This document shows, piece after piece, positions 6,756 through 7,294 of a stretch of DNA of 7,294 nucleotides. The notes below the pieces were generated by a model. That model saw only the letters and a list, made by a program, of their open reading frames with translations. It searched no databases and was not told where the DNA came from. Each line of letters opens with the position of its first letter. The stretch's first letter is position 1. The translations under genes and the position numbers were made by a program. The stretch comes from Candidatus Anoxychlamydiales bacterium (GTDB taxonomy: Bacteria > Chlamydiota > Chlamydiia > Chlamydiales > SM23-39), in contig JAAKFX010000079.1 in NCBI GenBank assembly GCA_011064865.1, positions 1 to 7,294 of the forward strand. Reading direction: 5' to 3'.

Positions 6756-7294
6756 ATGCGCAAAATATTATTTTTAACCTCTCTTTGTTTTTGTTTAAAT
6801 ATTTATGCAAAAAGGCCAGCTGCATATAAAGATCTTAAAGAAATCTTGCCTGCGAATAACCATGGTTGGTTTTATAATGCAAAACAATTAAATGATATTT
6901 TTGAAAAATACGATATCTCAACAATAATAGAGCTAGGATCTTGGCTTGGTAGATCTACAGTTTTTTTGGCTAACAAAATAGATGAAAATGGAAAAGTTTA
7001 TGCTGTCGATCATTGGCAAGGCTCTATTGAACATACTGAAAATGACGCTACTAAAGCCCTATTACCAACGCTATATGAACAATTTTTATCAAATATGGTT
7101 CATGCAAAACTCACTAAAAGGGTTATTCCTATAAGAGAGACAACTTATAACGCTGCATTTACTCTAGATGTAAAAGCAGATTTGATATATCTCGATGCTG
7201 CTCATGATGAAAAAAATGTTTTTCAAGATATCTATTTATGGTATCCAAAGCTGAAAGAAGGCGGCATTATGTGTGGAGATAATTGGGCTTGGGC
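6756..7294 (+). CDS. Exported class I SAM-dependent methyltransferase (Methyltransf_24-like), C-terminus cut by window edge
   Basis: The first 179 codons of a Rossmann-fold methyltransferase are present, with the 3' end outside the window. Motif I is IIELGSWLGRSTVFLA (57-72, the SAM-binding E-x-G-x-x-x-G). Motif II is VYAVDHWQGS (81-90), where Asp85 would contact the SAM ribose. DLIYLDAAHDEKNVFQDI (142-159) and LKEGGIMCGDNW (166-177) follow as in the Methyltransf_24 group, often found with sugar- or glycan-modifying genes. The N-terminus is a probable Sec signal peptide: Arg2-Lys3, a hydrophobic core, and IYA before Lys19; the cysteines at 11 and 13 do not form a lipobox. AAGGGA at 6746-6751 places a ribosome-binding site at good distance from the ATG. 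The gene is divergent from the exported GT17 enzyme, which suggests a joint role in modifying a glycan or glycoprotein outside the bacterial cytoplasm. The substrate is unknown. Confidence 0.85.
   Translation, partial: MRKILFLTSLCFCLNIYAKRPAAYKDLKEILPANNHGWFYNAKQLNDIFEKYDISTIIELGSWLGRSTVFLANKIDENGKVYAVDHWQGSIEHTENDATKALLPTLYEQFLSNMVHAKLTKRVIPIRETTYNAAFTLDVKADLIYLDAAHDEKNVFQDIYLWYPKLKEGGIMCGDNWAW

Noticed and set aside
1..7294. tRNA, rRNA, CRISPR arrays, insertion sequences or prophage genes
   Set aside because: I looked on both strands and saw no cloverleaf, no regularly spaced repeats, no transposase or integrase motifs and no terminal inverted repeats.

Overview
The window is strongly AT-rich (about 30% G+C by eye) and gene-dense. 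It most likely comes from a member of the phylum Chlamydiae, probably one of the AT-rich environmental or symbiotic lineages. The main reason is the pair uhpC followed by dnaE in the same direction: a glucose-6-phosphate:phosphate antiporter of chlamydial UhpC type next to a chlamydial-type DnaE. As far as I recall, these genes are also neighbours in Chlamydia. The assignment to Chlamydiae is an inference from gene content and order, not from a search.

Layout. Positions 1-3593, minus strand: dnaE, the replicative DNA polymerase III alpha subunit. It is open for 1197 codons and cut by the left edge near its C-terminus. Positions 3594-3672: a 79-bp gap with a good sigma70/sigma66-like promoter for dnaE. 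Positions 3673-5010, minus strand: a complete uhpC. Positions 5011-5180: a divergent control region with back-to-back promoters, one for uhpC and one for the gene to its right. Positions 5181-5765, plus strand: an unrecognised 194-residue protein. Positions 5760-6653, minus strand: a family GT17-type glycosyltransferase that carries a signal peptide. It converges on the unknown gene and overlaps it by six bases. Positions 6654-6755: a short divergent gap. Positions 6756-7294, plus strand: the start of a SAM-dependent methyltransferase, also with a signal peptide, cut by the right edge.

How the genes fit together. dnaE and uhpC are core functions: genome replication, and import of host sugar phosphate by an obligate intracellular bacterium. 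The right third is accessory. Two enzymes whose usual cofactors (nucleotide sugar, S-adenosylmethionine) are cytosolic are both predicted to be exported by Sec and are transcribed divergently from one short region. If the signal peptides work, these enzymes would have to act where host cofactors are available, such as the inclusion lumen or host cell, or would need an unusual donor. This is the most interesting feature of the window. No tRNA, rRNA, CRISPR array, insertion sequence or prophage was seen.
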